Below, piece after piece: positions 22,330-33,194 of a DNA stretch of 64,000 nt (its first letter is position 1; each line of letters starts with the position of its first letter). Source of the DNA: Limnephilus marmoratus (lineage: Eukaryota > Arthropoda > Insecta > Trichoptera > Limnephilidae); contig OU862923.1 of NCBI GenBank assembly GCA_917880885.1, forward strand, positions 22,604,770-22,668,769, in the 5' to 3' direction. Made by a program: the position numbers and the translations under genes. The notes beneath the pieces are model-generated. The model was not told the DNA's origin, made no database searches, and worked only from the letters and a program-made list of their open reading frames with translations.

Positions 22330-22690
22330 TCTACATATTATAAATTAAAGTCCCTCGCATCGTCTGTCTGTCTGACTATTCGCGATAAACTCGAAAACTA
22401 CTGAGAAACTACTCTTCACGCGGTTTTCACCAATAGATAGAGTGTTTCGTGAGGAAGGTTTAGGTATGTAATTTGTCACGGATTTGTGTAAATTGGTTGA
22501 AACATAACGATAATAATTGTTAGAAGTGTCGGAAAAAGTCAAGCCACCTGGTAGCTTTCATCGAAAACGCTGCCTAATCCTTTTGAGATATAACAAAACA
22601 ATGCATGGTGGGATATTCCTCTTTTATAGATCTACAAAAAAGTCCGCGAAGGCATATATCTATCTTTTATGGATAGCTTACTATACCCAT
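22330..22690 (+). repeat. Dispersed repeat F, copy 1
   Basis: Starts CTACATATTATAAATTAAAG, with GTCTGTCTGTCTG, TCGCGATAAACTCGAAAACT, TTTTCACCAATAGATAGAGTG and GAGGAAGGTTTAGGTATG. Same order as in 40462-40800 and 44004-44372, and in inverted form 34980-35180. Non-coding. Confidence 0.7.
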
Positions 22691-22831
22691 TCTATCTTCT
22701 AAAAAAATGGTCACGCACATTGCGGTAATTGAAAAGTTATTTAGACGGATACAGTATTAATCCTTATTAACTTAAATACGTTAGTTACCCCAAGCATTTC
22801 ATGCACATTATTGTAATCTTTCACACCATCT

Positions 22832-22985
22832 CTACGTATTATAAATTAAAGTCCTCCGCGGCATTTGTCTGTCTCTTCGCGATAAACTCAAAGACGGCGG
22901 TAGTTATAAAGGTTGGAACCATCCAGTAGCTGACGTTGTGTTTTATTAGCCACATCAACGCGTGGCCGGGTCAGCTAGTCGAAAA
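22832..22985 (+). repeat. Dispersed repeat F, short deleted copy
   Basis: Has the family start (CTACGTATTATAAATTAAAG) and an end GTGGCCGGGTCAGCTAG, but its middle is deleted. Confidence 0.6.
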
Positions 22986-23115
22986 TAAAAAAGGTAACAG
23001 TCGGAACCGGGATTTGAGCACAGATTTTCTACTCTTACCGGGACCAACTTCTCTACGAATTATCACTGTTGCCACCGAATTACGTCATATTTCCATTTTT
23101 GAATTAGGTACTCGT
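22986..23115 (-). repeat. tRNA-like repeat, degenerate copy
   Basis: On the minus strand begins GGTGGCAACAGTG and continues as a degraded version of the unit at 23228-23302. Both units carry the same 3' neighbour (AATATGA-like words), so they are the same element. Confidence 0.5.
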
Positions 23116-23188
23116 AATCATATCGTAATCAAGTTATAAAAGAGAGTTTTATTATAAAAAATAAAATGATTTATGATTACGAGTACCT
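23106..23188. repeat. 16-bp perfect inverted repeat between two tRNA-like units
   Basis: AGGTACTCGTAATCAT at 23106-23121 and its exact complement at 23173-23188 flank 51 AT-rich bases. It sits between the two tRNA-like repeats. Confidence 0.75.
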
Positions 23189-23227
23189 AAGATAGAACGT
23201 GTACGAAAAACAGAAAAAAGAGCCAAT

Positions 23228-23302
23228 GGTCGCAACTGGGACTCGAACCCAGACCTCTCTCCTAACCGGGACATGCGCTTTAACCAATTTCGCTGTTGCC
23301 AC
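23228..23302 (-). repeat. tRNA-like unit with intact T arm
   Basis: The complement reads GGTGGCAACAGCGAAATTGG and later CTGGGTTCGAGTCCCAG, a perfect T arm and box B. The acceptor strands GGTGGCAA and TTGCGACC pair with one mismatch and a GCG/CGC D stem is possible. The anticodon arm pairs poorly, so a working tRNA is doubtful. I regard it as a SINE head or recent tRNA pseudogene. Confidence 0.55.
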
Positions 23303-23340
23303 CTTCTGTCAAATCGTCATAATAGTCAATCTCATATTTC

Positions 23341-24750
23341 AAATTTTAGAATTAACAATATTATCTTCAACTAATTATTTTAACCTGGATAGCGTCTCGG
23401 ATAAATGTATCCGAATTTATTCATATGGAACTATTGACTTTTTATAAAAGTCTAAATGAATATTCAATTTTTTATAGGAAAAACTCTCTTTTATAACATT
23501 TTTTTTGCGACCATTGTCTTTTTATAAATAAATAACCAAATAATAAAATCATTATTTTTCACATACTTCAATTATTGCTTTTATTTCGTTTAACACGTGT
23601 TAACCGTCTGTATAAGTGTAAAAAATAAGCCAAATTTCAGTAAACAATGGATTTTCAACATGTCTATAAAGTTTCGGTTTCGGCCGAAACTGAGAAAGAT
23701 ACCGAAGATTCGGTTTCGGTAGAAAGTCCTGTTTCGGTCGGTCACTACGTAATTATCTTAAATTATTTTACATATTTATTGACTGCCATCTTTTTGGTGT
23801 TGTTGGTTGTTGGTTAAATATATTACTATGAGGTTTTTTTTAAGTATCAATAAGTTGATGCTAATGAATTGGACAAATAATATTTCCCTTTGATTGCCAT
23901 TCGGTGGGGTTATTATTCTTGAAACACTTAGTTAAGTCTGTAAGGGTCGCCTGTGGCGAAACGCCAGTCGTTTGATTATAACTTAATCGCTTGGAATTAA
24001 TCTCAATTCCTTTTCAGCCCTTCACATAACATCAGCTAATATTATCATTACTCTTTTATGGGATGTCTGATGATCTCACACATGTATCATATATACTTTT
24101 TATTGAAAATTCGTTCTACTTGCTTAAGCTGGTTCACTCCATGTTTAAAGAGTTTTATCGTCTGCATCGTATGGATAGATATAGACTCCAGAATATTATT
24201 AATTAATTAATTAGAAGTACAACTTCGGGAGTTCTTCAAAGTAATTTTTCTTCTGTTAAATGCCAAAAATCTATAGATCTTCCTGCAGCGAAAGCCCCAA
24301 AATTGTAGCACTTGAACTCTGAACTTTGGTTCTTGTGTGTAACAAAGATATTCAAATACAGAAGAGATATGCTATGGTGTCCGCGCAACTGTCGCCGGAC
24401 TACGCGCTAATTAGCGTAGTTTTCATACAAAAAGAATTTGTTCATTTCGTTAATTTTTTGAAAATGTTAATTTTGGTTAACAATATATTTTGAATAATGA
24501 AAGAATTCGTTCATTTAGTTTAACGTTCGTTCGGTTTATTCGTTAATTATTTGTTCTTTTAGTTTATTTGTTAATTGGTAAACAATATCGGCGACACCCG
24601 GAAGCGCAGACCCACATAGTAAAAACAGCAGATAGCACATCTACTTATATTCCAATATCCTTGGTGTGTAACAATGCCGCTATATGAGGCATTAGAAGTA
24701 AATTCAACATTTTGAAAATAAATAATTGTCAATTTCTGAGAATACATGGT
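23341..24750. other. Unassigned stretch
   Basis: AT-rich. Contains a TTTCGGT-rich patch with the palindrome GTTTCGGCCGAAAC at 23677-23690 and further TTCGGTTTCGGT words to 23740. I recognise neither gene nor element boundary. Confidence 0.4.
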
Positions 24751-25036
24751 AATTTAACTGGTAATATGGAAATGCTAAAAGAACCTTGATAATTCCACTT
24801 GCAATCTGGAAATATTAAAATAGCTCATAATAATTCCACTTGCAATCTGGAAATACTAAAATAGCTCATGATAATTCCACTTGCAATCTGGAAATACTAA
24901 AATACCTCAATATAATTCCACTTGTAATCTGGAAATACTAAAAGAACTCTTGAAAATTTAACTTGTAATCAGTAAATACTAAAATAACTAACGATAATTC
25001 CACTTTTAATCTGGAGATACTAAAATTGCTGACTCA
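24751..25036. repeat. 41-bp minisatellite, about seven units
   Basis: Unit starts at 24751, 24791, 24832, 24873, 24914, 24955 and 24996 give periods of 40-41 bases. The consensus begins AATTCCACTTGCAATCTGG, followed by AAATACTAAAATAGCTC. Inner units are nearly identical and the outer ones more diverged, as expected from unequal exchange. Confidence 0.9.
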
Positions 25037-25924
25037 GTTAAAAAGTTTAATGGCCCCTGATGTAGTGTGCACTGTGCAGTGTTTATTAATTTGTACCTTT
25101 GTTAGACTTGGTAGGGCATTCACACTCACACCGAATGAGGAATGTAGTCCTCTCTTCAGGTGTTCTGTGTTCTTCTCCCTTGAGATTATTTGGTTCGCAC
25201 GAACGTTACCACCGTAAACAATACAGGCGTAATGTAATAAAGATTGTAAATATAGATGAGTAAACGGTGAGAGTTTATTTTTATGATGGGGTTTTTGCCC
25301 ATTGTCTGTGTTGAGAGAAGATTCTCAAAAGAATCAAGCTAGATTGAACGAAAATGCACTGCATACAATTTTTTAAAGTACGAGCACCTAGTGATAATTC
25401 TGCTACATGGTGATAGTTTATTAATAAAAATAAATTACTTGTCTCTGATTTTGTAACACAGAAAAGTTAGCTAATTAGGGAAATAGTACATTCCAATGCT
25501 TATCTTATTATCTTCATTAATTTTCTAGGATTATGCAAGATTTCAAATGAGGTTCTCTTATACAACGAAATTTCATGTTTTTTTTACAAATGTATAGTAT
25601 TTAATTAGCTTTTAGAATTTTTGGAAAATACCGAATAGTACCGAAGATATAAGCCGACAAAGTGCTGATATTTTCGGCCGGTTGAAAAGTATGTTATCCA
25701 TGGACTAGATAAATACAAATTCATATAAAGTGAAATCACGGTACACGCGCGGCTGTACTGCAGCACTGCCAACCGAATTTACTATTTAATTGTACGGAAT
25801 CATGTCTCTTGTGACATTGCGAGTTGCATTGACCTTTGCATATGTTTTACCCAAGTTCTCTTTGAAAGCTCTGAACTTTGTCAATATTGAAGATATAGAT
25901 ACTGTCGTTGATAACTCTTTAAAT
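25037..25924. other. Unassigned stretch
   Basis: Short chance ORFs only. Nothing recognised. Confidence 0.4.
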
Positions 25925-26546
25925 CTTCTTCTTCAATGGCGCCCATCCGAGCCTTGGCCTCCTTCAAGATAAGCCTTCACCGCCCTCTGTCCTCTGCCGT
26001 CGTCTTCCAATCTGCAAGATGGTGTAGTCCTCTTGCATTCTTCCTGACATCATCCTCCCATCTCAGCCTAGGTCTGCCCGTCTTTCGTTTACCTTCTGTG
26101 TGTCCTGTTAGAACCTTCTTGGGTACTCGTGTGCTTGGCATTCGGTGCACATGTCCGGCCCATCTTAGTCTTTGGAGCCTTAAATGGGTAGAGAGTTTGG
26201 GAGCTTGGTAGATATCATAGAGCTCATTGTTGTGGCGGATTCTCCATGCCTCTCCCTCTCGCACCGTTCCTAAGATTCTTCGAACTGTCTTTCTTTCGAA
26301 GGTGTCCAGCTGACCCGCAGACTTTGCTCTCAGTGTTCCCGCCTTAGATCCATAGGCCAGGACCGTTCTAATAATTGTTTATATGGGGTTATTTTGGTTT
26401 TCCTATGGACGTTTCGGTATTTGAATACTGGCAACAACGCAAATTAAGTGTTGTTAGCGGCTGATATGCGCTTTCTTACTTCTACTGGGTCTTCATTGTC
26501 CTGCGTTATGATGGAGCCCAGGTAGGAAAACTCTTCGACTAGAAAT
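25925..26546 (-). pseudogene. RTE-like endonuclease/reverse transcriptase C-terminal remnant
   Basis: On the minus strand the protein reads, with frameshifts, VEEFSYLGSIITQDNEDP, a middle part with stops, then LRLQRLRWAGHVHRMPSTRV and KRKTGRPRLRWEDDVRKNA. YLG, RWAGHVxRM and GRPRxRWxDDV are the typical succession at the C-terminus of insect RTE-like elements. The longest open piece is 25977-26264. It is 5'-truncated at 26546 where the family G LINE begins, and it lacks the catalytic palm. Confidence 0.8.
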
Positions 26547-27123
26547 TCTATTAGAACAATCTCAAACGGATCTTAATATACTAAAAAGTTGGCTAGTAAA
26601 AATATATTAACAATAAATATTAATAAATACGGTTACAAGATCCTAAGCTCACTTAAAAGAATAATACCGTCGCATAAACCATTACAAATTGAAGAAAGAG
26701 ACCTACGTATTCTAGATAGCGAAAAATACCTGGGCTTATGCATTGATAAAGATTTGACATTTAAACAACACGTAGAAAAACTAAGTCCAAAAATTATCTC
26801 ACTAAAGGTAAAGCCACACTAAGCCCACGCAACGCCACGCCACGTGGGTAGACGTCACCATTTCCATATCTGGACTGCTTACCATCCACACATTTTCTAT
26901 GGAAACGGGTGCTTTAGAATCAAACTAGCTCCACGCAACGCAAATCGACGCCCCCTACGCGACGTTGATCTGCCACAGCCAGATCGGCGTGGGCCATGTG
27001 GAAGGTGGAGGGGGTATGGTCACGCCTACTACGAGATGATTTTACATCTTTTTGGTGTTATCTGAGCATCTAACGTTGTTTCGCTATATCTATGGTTGTT
27101 TTTTTGACAGATATTATTAAAAA

Positions 27124-27252
27124 ATGGATGACGAACAGTTTATTGAAGCTTTTAGACGGCACGAAGTTATTTATAAAATCAAATTACAGGATTATAGAGA
27201 TTCTGCATACGCAGTGCAACTTAGGAAGAAATTTCAGCCATTCATGGCATGA
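27124..27252 (+). pseudogene. MADF/Myb-like DNA-binding protein, truncated (Harbinger accessory ORF)
   Basis: A 42-codon ORF begins MDDEQFIEAFRRHEVIYKIK and continues DYRDSAYAVQLRK before a stop at 27250-27252. This is the start of a MADF domain (acidic N-terminus, then the conserved aromatic and LYD/IYxxK helix). PIF/Harbinger elements carry such a DNA-binding protein beside the transposase. Normal proteins run to a few hundred residues, so the rest has been deleted. Confidence 0.65.
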
Positions 27253-27292
27253 TTTTCAATATTATACCCCTGTAATGAATGTCAATCAAACT

Positions 27293-27607
27293 TTAAACAC
27301 ACTGCCAGTCTTTCTGGTCCCAATTGACTTTCGAAGATGTGTGTTTTTTTTTTATGTCATATTCAATTATGCTGTGAAGCTCTTCAAATACCACTTTACT
27401 CATACGGAAGTACATGAAGAATCGTCCGTCATCAGATTCTAGTTCCTTTACTAAAGTATGGAACTCTCCAAACATTTGTCTTTGTTTGTTAATGTTGTGG
27501 ACCCAAATACTTCTCACTTTTTTCTTTTTACGAGAATATTGATTTAACAATAATAATCGTAGCAAATCATCTTCAAATTCACTTTCAAGATATGGCAAAA
27601 CTGTCAT
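27293..27607 (-). pseudogene. PIF/Harbinger transposase N-terminal remnant
   Basis: A 104-codon frame contains KVRSIWVHNINKQRQMFGEF, then HTLVKELESDDGRFFMYFRM and VVFEELHSII, the well-known N-terminal block (WVHxI..R...GE...L..EL..D...F..YFRMS...F..LL..I) of arthropod PIF/Harbinger nucleases. The DDE catalytic core that should follow is absent, replaced by stop and the deletion junction. Start chosen at the first Met after the element's 5' end. Confidence 0.8.
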
Positions 27608-28218
27608 CTGCTAAGAGAATCACATAAACATAACCTAAAAAATAAATGTCAAATGTGTCAAATCAAACGCGCCTGCGCACAACCAGAGACCCCTTGTCAC
27701 GTGGTCACAGCGACGCGTACGTACGTCTGGCCAGTGTGAACGGTACAGGAACGTTGCGTGGCGTTGCGTCTGCTCAGTATGATCCTTGCTTAATTTGTGT
27801 ATTTGATAGAATTGCTCATCTTCTACCAACAGATGTAAAGAGGGACTTATACTTTGGCTTAATCCAGTCCCAACTAAATTATTTAATTGAAATATAGGGA
27901 AACACATACTTAACGACTTACAAATAATACAGAACGAAGTTATTAAAAAAACTCTTCAATTATAACCCAGACACTCCACAAAAAAACTATACCAGGGAAT
28001 GAAAAATCTGAAAATAAGAACATTGTACGAATATAACATTTGCCTTTTAATCTACAAAATATGAAATGGACTTGTACACACAAACCCAACATTTATAAAA
28101 ATGTCACAAGTACACGAACATTATACTAGACAACATAATAAATTGTATGTATTGTAATTGTATTATTTAAACAAATACTGTTAAGACTGAAAGTCGCAAG
28201 GGAAGCATTGGCCACGAG

Positions 28219-28873
28219 CAGGGCCGCTGACAGCCAATCTGGGCCCCAAGTCTAGTAGACTATACCGGGCCCCCTCCCCACAACTTACCGGGGGGGGGGG
28301 GGGGGGGAGAGAGAAAACAATTAAAAATGTCATGCTGACCTGCTACTTCTAGGAATACTATTTCATTACCTTTTCTTATTTTCTAGTATCTTATACCATT
28401 ATGCCAATCATTCGAATTTAGCATAATTATTCAATGGAAATGTTTAAAAAGTTATGGTAAATACTCAAAATAAAATACTTGTGTTTATTGTTTTAGGCTA
28501 CTGTGTGTGTATTTACACATCCTTCGTTGTTCATTATATCTTAGGGCTAAATTAAATTATTATAATATCAACGCAGATACGTTAGTGATGGAATACTAAA
28601 TTTGAATATTTTAAAAATTATAGTAAAAACTCCACAAACTATAAAATAATAATATAGGAAAATAAAAATTGTCATCTACAATATTGCTTTTCTACTTTTC
28701 TTGTTTGCAAAGCCATTTATAACATCATCAACGTCCAAGTTTCTGGCCAGACCATTTTCTGGTCATTGACTTTTATTATTAAAAAATCCGGGGCCCGTGA
28801 GCCCGTCCCGGGCCCCCCTTAGGCCCGGGCCCCCAGTTTCAGACTTGGCCAACGTACCCTCTCGGCGGCCCTG
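28219..28873. mobile_element. hAT-type non-autonomous transposon
   Basis: A 655-base element with inverted ends CAGGGCCGCTGACAG / complement CAGGGCCGCCGAGAG and an exact 8-bp duplication GCCACGAG at 28211-28218 and 28874-28881, both hAT hallmarks. The family G copy near 7791 (GTCACGAG, single) is the empty site. The ends are GGGCCC-rich and a G-run of about 17 bases lies near 28290. No transposase ORF. Confidence 0.9.
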
Positions 28874-29129
28874 GCCACGAGGGTGTACAACTTCCAGATA
28901 GCCTAAAAACGGAGAAGTGTATATACGAGTATATCTAAAAAAAAACATTTAATCTTAAATTGTTAGAGCAAAATTAAAAATCTTACTACTTTGTACTTAA
29001 GTTAACAAAGTGAAATTTTATACTTTTTTTAACTTAATAAAATTAATTTTAATAAAAGTTATCGGTACTTTTGATGTGATTACTTTCGTGGATACTTTTG
29101 ACATGGTTACATGAGAAAGTAGTGTAAGA

Positions 29130-29360
29130 AGAATGAATATACGACGCGAATGTGAATGGTAGAAGAAGTCGGGGACGCCCGAGGAAGACATGGCACTGTC
29201 AAGTGAATTAAATACTTGAGTCGGGCCATGTCAAAAGTCAGAATAATAGAAGAGAATGTATGAATGTGAGTGAGGCAAAGAGTGTGTGCCAAGACCGAGT
29301 TGTTTGGCGGTCCGTCCTCTCTGCCTACCCCTGCGGGGAAACGGCGTGATGGTTAGTTAG
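29130..29360 (+). repeat. RTE-like LINE tail repeat (family C)
   Basis: Carries GACGCCCGAGGAAGACATGG, GTCGGGCCATGTCAAAAGTC and GTGTGCCAAGACCGAGTTG in the same order as 10560-10790. It is non-coding and ends in TTAG repeats, into which the next MITE inserted. Confidence 0.65.
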
Positions 29361-29363
29361 TTA

Positions 29364-29530
29364 GGGAACGTACCCATACTACGTGACACTTTTAGGGGGG
29401 GGGGGGGTCTTCAAAAGGTCACGCTCCATACAAATGAGCGGCGGGTTCCTTAGGATTTTGGTCACCGGGGGGGGGGGGGGGGGGGGTTAAAAATTGCAAA
29501 AAGTTGGTCACGTAGTTTGGGTACGTTCCC
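29364..29530. mobile_element. Homopolymer-bearing MITE with TTA target duplication (poly-G orientation)
   Basis: A 167-base copy of the element at 14939-15103 in inverted orientation. Ends GGGAACGTACCCATACTACG / complement. TTA at 29361-29363 and 29531-29533. G-runs of about 14 and 20 bases replace the C-runs. It inserted at a TTAG run at the end of a family C repeat. Confidence 0.85.
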
Positions 29531-31311
29531 TTAGTTAGTTAGTTTTACTTTTGATATGGATAAATTTGTACCGATTAATTGATTACTATGTGCATGAACT
29601 CTACTAAAATAACGGGTTCGGACTTGTTTAGTTGTTGAGGCAGTAAGTAGTGACACATGGTGGGAGAGTCTACTCGCCTGAAAAAATAGAACAATGGATT
29701 GACTCTACTAAATCACTGACTAAACTATTCTAAATTTAGTTACTAAATTACTCTTTAGTTACTAAATTACTTGACTACTAGCCTAGACCGAACGGGGACC
29801 GAATTTGGCGTTAATTGGTTTATGTAGATTCTTCTTCTTGTGCCCTGTCCGTTCAACGGACGTTGGCTATCATGTTGGCTATGCGGACTGATATCTGACA
29901 ATAATTATTACTGACGTATTTTAAAAATATATATTCAGCTAATAATTGATTTTCCTGACTTGTTATCGTTATTTAATAACTTAATAACTACCACATTTCA
30001 ATGTGTAAAGATAATTTATATGTATATTATGCGCATTCCTACGCAAGTAATGTACATTAAAGTTAACAATAAGTCGTACTGGATCGAAACTTTTCTTCTA
30101 CGTGTAAATTAAATATAATAAATTTTATGCAATAATTTTTTTTCTACAGAAATTAATTTATGTATTTTATAACTATTTGCTCGCGCATTTTAATTCGTGA
30201 ATATCGCTTTATAACGAAACCCCCCATCCTTTAAACATAGGACATATGCATATCAGTCGCTCTTTATGTTCACCATGTGCGTGATCCTTGCTCATATTTA
30301 AGCGGGCTAATTCGGCCGCTTAATCCTTGCTAAGCTTGAAACTATTTCCTTTTTAGACGCTGTGGCGCTAGTATTAACACATTTCAAATTTGGCATTTAC
30401 GTCAATAATTTCATACTTTTGTCTCTCTGTAATTTACGTAAATTGCCTATTTTATCGGTGTCCGGACAACTAAGAAATATATGCAACTTCAATACCTCCT
30501 TTGAAAGTGATAAATAGTTTACATTAGGTTAGGTTATGGACTATTTTTCTTTTTTTTCATACCTTTTAATGAATTTTTTTTCAAAGGGTTGTTGAATTGC
30601 GTGATTTTGAGTTGTCATGGAACCATTTTAACGGTATGGATTTGATGGTTCATCGAGCGATGAGTAATGTCGATGACATTAATTGATAAAGGATAATATT
30701 CAATGTGAGAACAGTTTATTTTCGACGGTCTGTTCGTCATAATTTCACGAATGGCACTGACCTCCAATAATTTCCATTTACAACTAGCTTTTTCCCGCGG
30801 CTTCGCTCGCATGGTGTAAGGGGGTTCACACTCCTTTTCTCTCCGTTAGCTCGAAATTAACGAAAAAATCATGACATTTGCCTAAAAAAATAAGGAATAA
30901 TGTTCAAAGGAATTATGATAGTTAGAAGTGCGAAGGACGAAAATTATAAATGAAGCCGGTGTTATTGATTCTACCGGAATACATTCAGATGTGCAAGTAC
31001 AAAAATGAACAAGCTGTAACTGAAGCCAAAAAACTACTTTCTACTAAATATTAAGAGATTTTTCTAAACAATTTGTATCGTGATTTTTCTCATAAACTTT
31101 TTATTTTAAATAAAATTATTTATTTTTAGTTGTAAGAGAAATATTTAATTTAACTAAAAAATCTAAAAAAACCATAAATTATAAATTACATCTATTAAAC
31201 GTTATACAACTGACAATAATGTAATTTTAAACTATTATTTTCGGATTGCAACAACATGTGCTAAGCTCGTCATTTAAGCGAGGATAAAGAACAACTGATA
31301 TACCTACCAGG
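29531..31311. other. Long unassigned AT-rich stretch
   Basis: No gene seen. At 30782-30812 the words CTAGCTTTTTCCCGCGGC and GGCTTCGCTCGC mark the end of a dispersed repeat that I recall as common in lepidopteran DNA. Its interior cannot be delimited. Confidence 0.4.
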
Positions 31312-31849
31312 CAGCGCCGGATATGCCATACGTTCAAAAACGTGCAAAAAACCTGGCGCCAACTCCGAAGGGGCGCCGTGAGAAAATAAATATTGTATTA
31401 AAATTTTGTTAAAATATTCCCTGAATCGTTTAAAAACTACCCATAGTACGAAATAATTATTACGCTCTAGCAACGCTTTCCAAAGAAACAGAATGCGCAC
31501 GCATCAGATTGGTATCAACGGCTTACGAATTTATAGTCAGTTACAGAATTTTTTTACAAATTCCATATATTTAGTTTAAACGTAACATCTATTTTTCCAT
31601 ATATCTTTTACCTATTTTACGATGAATGGGTGCGATCCAAATTCAATAACCAATCACAGCGCCGTATTTTTGTTCTAGTGAATCAAACAAACCGACTTTC
31701 GCCTTTCAAAATGCTGACAATTTTAGTTAGCGTACGCTTGCTATTGTTTTATTTTGTACGATTTAAGTCTCTAGGAGAATGTAGTGGGGGGGGGGGGGCG
31801 CCATCGGTACCCACTGCACAGGGCGCCAGATTTCGTAGATCCGGCCCTG
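31312..31849. mobile_element. hAT-type MITE with 8-bp target duplication
   Basis: Ends CAGCGCCGGATATGCC and complement CAGGGCCGGATCTACG. Exact duplication CTACCAGG at 31304-31311 and 31850-31857. Length 538 bases. GGCGCC words lie near both ends and a G-run at 31787-31797. No transposase ORF, so it depends on a hAT transposase in trans. Confidence 0.9.
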
Positions 31850-31857
31850 CTACCAGG

Positions 31858-32764
31858 CCGTAGAACTACGTCTTCTAACCCTCCCCCCTTAATTCGTGAT
31901 GTATTTTTTACGACTTGTAACATAACCTAACTTCAAACTTCTCGATGAAAAAAAAGTTTAAGAAAAGTAACCCCTGGAAATTGCAGCACCGGGAGGAGGT
32001 ATGTTAATTATTTAATGTAATATTGCTATTCAGCATATGTACTTATTGTACAAGAGCTATTATGCAGCCTGGGGAGATGTGAGATGTTATCGACCGGTTT
32101 CGCCGGATGGAGGCGACTTCCACCATACTTTAGTTCCAATCCCGCGCTCGCCGCCCCGTGACGAGCGTAATAGCAGTAACCAGTACCTACCTGACAAACT
32201 GTCTCATAGAACACATTCATGGGAAAATATCTTCTAGATAATATTAAGTGAATTAAAACATTCAAATAAATAAAACAAAATATGTATGCTGTATAAAACA
32301 ATTTGAAAAGGTTCTTCTTAAAGAGATTTTTTTTTCATTTCGTAATTGTTTGGAACAGACTTCATTTGGCTTCTCCTAAACTAGAGCGGAAAATTTATTT
32401 CCAAGTTTATTTCTTCCTGGAATTTTAATATCACCAACAGGCCCTGTAATAAAGTAGGTAAACTTTGTGAAGGCTTTTAATGAAAATATAATTTTGATAT
32501 CACAGTTTTTGTGACGATTCATTGCAAGGGTACTTGTGACAGGGAAACAAATTACAGGGAGTTGCAAATGTTATTATTAATGGAAATTTAATTCTAACGT
32601 TGTCTGTCTGCCTTAGGTATAAATCATAATAGTCGTATTTATTTGTACCAACATTATTACAATCATATTGTAATGTTTACATGTGGTAATCGTACAAAGC
32701 TATAAAAAAACAGTTGTGTCGCTTATCTACCAAATCAATATTAAATAACATATAAATCTGGTTG
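31858..32764. other. Unassigned stretch
   Basis: A slightly G+C-richer patch at 32070-32190 has short frames on both strands without motifs. Otherwise AT-rich and featureless. Confidence 0.4.
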
Positions 32765-32770
32765 AAAGAT

Positions 32771-33188
32771 TTTTTTTTTTTTTACAGTGATTACCACACA
32801 AGAATCTCAACTGCTCCCGTCTGGAGCCAGTGAGACTATGGCATCCCCAATTGGGGTATGTTGTGAGGCTGAAGGTAGTGGGGAGGGGAAGGAGGTGGGG
32901 AAGAGGAAGGTTGGGAAGTACCTGGCTATTCAGATCTGGTCACTAAACACGGCTAAAGCCATTTTCAAGCAACGTTTCAATTCTGAATGGTGGTCTTACA
33001 CCAGGGCGATACTAATAGTATCTTCCACTCTGGAGCATGCCGCAAATATACTTTATATTATTTTAAATGAATTAATTGTGAAATAACACAAATTAATCAA
33101 ATAAAATTTATTTGCGCATGCCGGGTTCGAACCCGCGACCTCCGGAATGTGAGTCAAGAGTCTTAGCCACTGGACTATGGAGGTCGTC
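32771..33188 (-). repeat. tRNA-headed SINE, full length with target duplication
   Basis: The T-run starts at 32770 and the tRNA head ends at 33188. AAAGAT flanks both sides (32765-32770 and 33189-33194), a target-site duplication of at least 6 bases. Box B reads GGGTTCGAACCC, a perfect pol III site. The antisense open frame extends 99 codons (32787-33086). It is very close to the copy at 48464-48884. Confidence 0.9.
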
Positions 33189-33194
33189 AAAGAT

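Larger units (their letters stand above)
26807..27790 (-). mobile_element. Internally deleted PIF/Harbinger transposon
   Basis: A 984-base element. Ends are AGGTAAAGCCACACTAAG and complement AGCAAGGATCATACTGAG, with a shared ACGCAACGCCACGC just inside. TAA lies at both flanks (26804-26806 and 27791-27793), and the paralogue near 7380 shows a single TAA. It carries 5' pieces of the two ORFs known for this superfamily: a transposase N-terminus (27293-27607, minus) and a MADF/Myb-like protein N-terminus (27124-27252, plus), converging on a deletion junction near 27253-27292. It cannot transpose by itself. Confidence 0.8.
26547..29075 (+). mobile_element. Family G LINE 3' end, split by two DNA transposons
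   Basis: Same LINE as 7225-8008. The first piece (26547-26806) reads QSQTDLNILKSWLVKNIL, then PSHKPLQIEERDLRILD and FKQHVEKL. The second (27791-28218) resumes at VFDRIAHLLPTDVKRDLYF. The third (28882-29075) has the tail. The gaps are exactly the Harbinger-like insertion (26807-27790) and the hAT-like insertion (28219-28873). Removing them restores collinearity with the other copy. Confidence 0.85.

Noticed and set aside
23228..23302. Functional tRNA gene
   Set aside because: T arm and acceptor are good, but the anticodon arm does not pair and a degraded sister copy lies next to it.
23671..23740. TTTCGGT-rich patch as telomeric or satellite sequence
   Set aside because: Too short and irregular; only a few degenerate units, so a simple-sequence patch or MITE tip is more likely.
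24751..25036. Regularly spaced repeats as a possible CRISPR array
   Set aside because: Units are contiguous 41-base tandem repeats without variable spacers, in animal DNA. It is a minisatellite.
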